A DNA stretch of 64,000 nucleotides from Pelecanus crispus (taxonomy: Eukaryota > Chordata > Aves > Pelecaniformes > Pelecanidae), in assembly GCF_030463565.1 (NCBI RefSeq), contig NC_134675.1, positions 9,445,862 to 9,509,861 on the forward strand, read 5' to 3'. Positions 63,687 to 64,000 of the stretch are shown piece by piece (position 1 is the first letter of the stretch; each line of letters begins with the position of its first letter). A program made the position numbers and the translations under genes. The notes under the pieces were generated by a model, which saw only the letters and a program-made list of their open reading frames with translations, was not told where the DNA came from and did not search any database.

Positions 63687-64000
63687 GACAACGCCCGTTG
63701 GCGCCCCCGCGCTTCCTCCACTCGGCCAGGCCCTCCGCGGCGCCCATTGGGCCGCCAGATCGCCGCCGGCCGATCCCGCGTCTCGATTGGCTGTCTCGTC
63801 TGTCGTTTTCGCTTGTCCCCGCCCCCTTGGCGGGTCCGCCCTCGTCGACCTGGTGCTTACCGGGGCTCAGGGAGTTTGCGTGCCCTCGGGGCGCGGAGGG
63901 ATCCGACCTGGGGGTGGAGGGAGAAGACGTTGGGCGAGTCCGCGGAGGGATCTGTGCCGTGTAGTGCTGCGACCCTGTGGGCGGGCAACGAGGCCTCGGA
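63687..64000 (-). promoter_or_regulatory. Promoter region of HINTW copy 11 (cut by window end)
   Basis: CCAAT boxes at 63746-63750 and 63786-63790, GC box at 63817-63825. Confidence 0.68.

Larger units (their letters stand above)
1..64000. repeat. Tandem array of ~5.9-kb HINTW-type units (11 units, both ends open)
   Basis: The same block recurs head to tail across the whole window. Unit starts, set at the left edge of CR1 fragment A, are 1 (partial), 5533, 11405, 17313, 23221, 29140, 35059, 40943, 46815, 52718 and 58611 (partial). Complete units measure 5872-5919 bp. Units are nearly identical; length differences come from the intron 1 purine minisatellite, GCC triplets in exon 1, a G run in CR1 B and a CCAGG repeat. 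There is no unique sequence between units and no inverted copy. Unit-specific SNPs (for example at 10736, 44786, 50099, 59621) argue against an assembly artefact. Long identical arrays of a HINT1 relative are known from the avian W chromosome, so W linkage is inferred. Confidence 0.97.

Noticed and set aside
1..64000. Assembly artefact (the same read copied eleven times)
   Set aside because: Units carry private SNPs and different repeat counts, and the pattern fits a known avian tandem family.
1..64000. CRISPR array, operon or phage-like system
   Set aside because: The repeats are 5.9-kb units with introns, a CpG promoter, CR1 and LTR; no short direct repeats with unique spacers and no prokaryotic gene signals.

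Overview
The window is almost certainly bird DNA and most likely female-specific W-chromosome sequence. It is one head-to-tail tandem array of about 10.8 near-identical units of 5.87-5.92 kb, all in the same orientation and running through both ends of the window. Two things point to a bird: CR1 LINE fragments that end in the CR1 3' octamer (ATTCTATG type), and an avian ERVL-like LTR fragment in every unit. The W assignment is inference. Each unit carries an intron-containing, degenerate relative of HINT1 (histidine triad nucleotide-binding protein 1), and the known tandemly amplified avian HINT1 relative is the W-linked HINTW (also called Wpkci or ASW) of carinate birds.

Layout of a unit, read on the + strand: CR1 fragment A (reverse transcriptase part, minus), CR1 fragment B (different subfamily, with 3' end, minus), ERVL-like LTR fragment, about 480 bp of unrecognised 3' flank, HINTW exon 3, intron 2, exon 2, intron 1 (with a purine minisatellite beside the exon 1 donor), exon 1, a GC-rich promoter with CCAAT and GC boxes, and about 470 bp of unrecognised spacer with a CCAGG repeat and a plus-strand TATA-like site. 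Units start at 1 (partial), 5533, 11405, 17313, 23221, 29140, 35059, 40943, 46815, 52718 and 58611 (partial). Lengths of the complete units are 5872, 5908, 5908, 5919, 5919, 5884, 5872, 5903 and 5893 bp.

The three HINT exons keep their splice sites and clear HINT1 homology, but all eleven copies share the same lesions. The ancestral start ATG is GTG, exon 1 has one extra base (CCCC where HINT1 would have CCC), and exon 3 has a 5-bp tandem duplication (GGTCT GGTCT) that throws the HIT motif and the normal stop out of frame. In the undisturbed frame two of the three HIT histidines are arginine. The copies therefore look like a homogenised array of HINTW pseudogenes, or of genes re-purposed with a new reading frame. 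They do not encode a HINT hydrolase. The units differ by a few SNPs (mostly at CpG sites) and by repeat-copy number, which shows that the repetition is not an assembly echo. No rRNA, tRNA, CRISPR or prokaryotic features are present, and the many other open frames are GC-rich or repeat-derived shadows.
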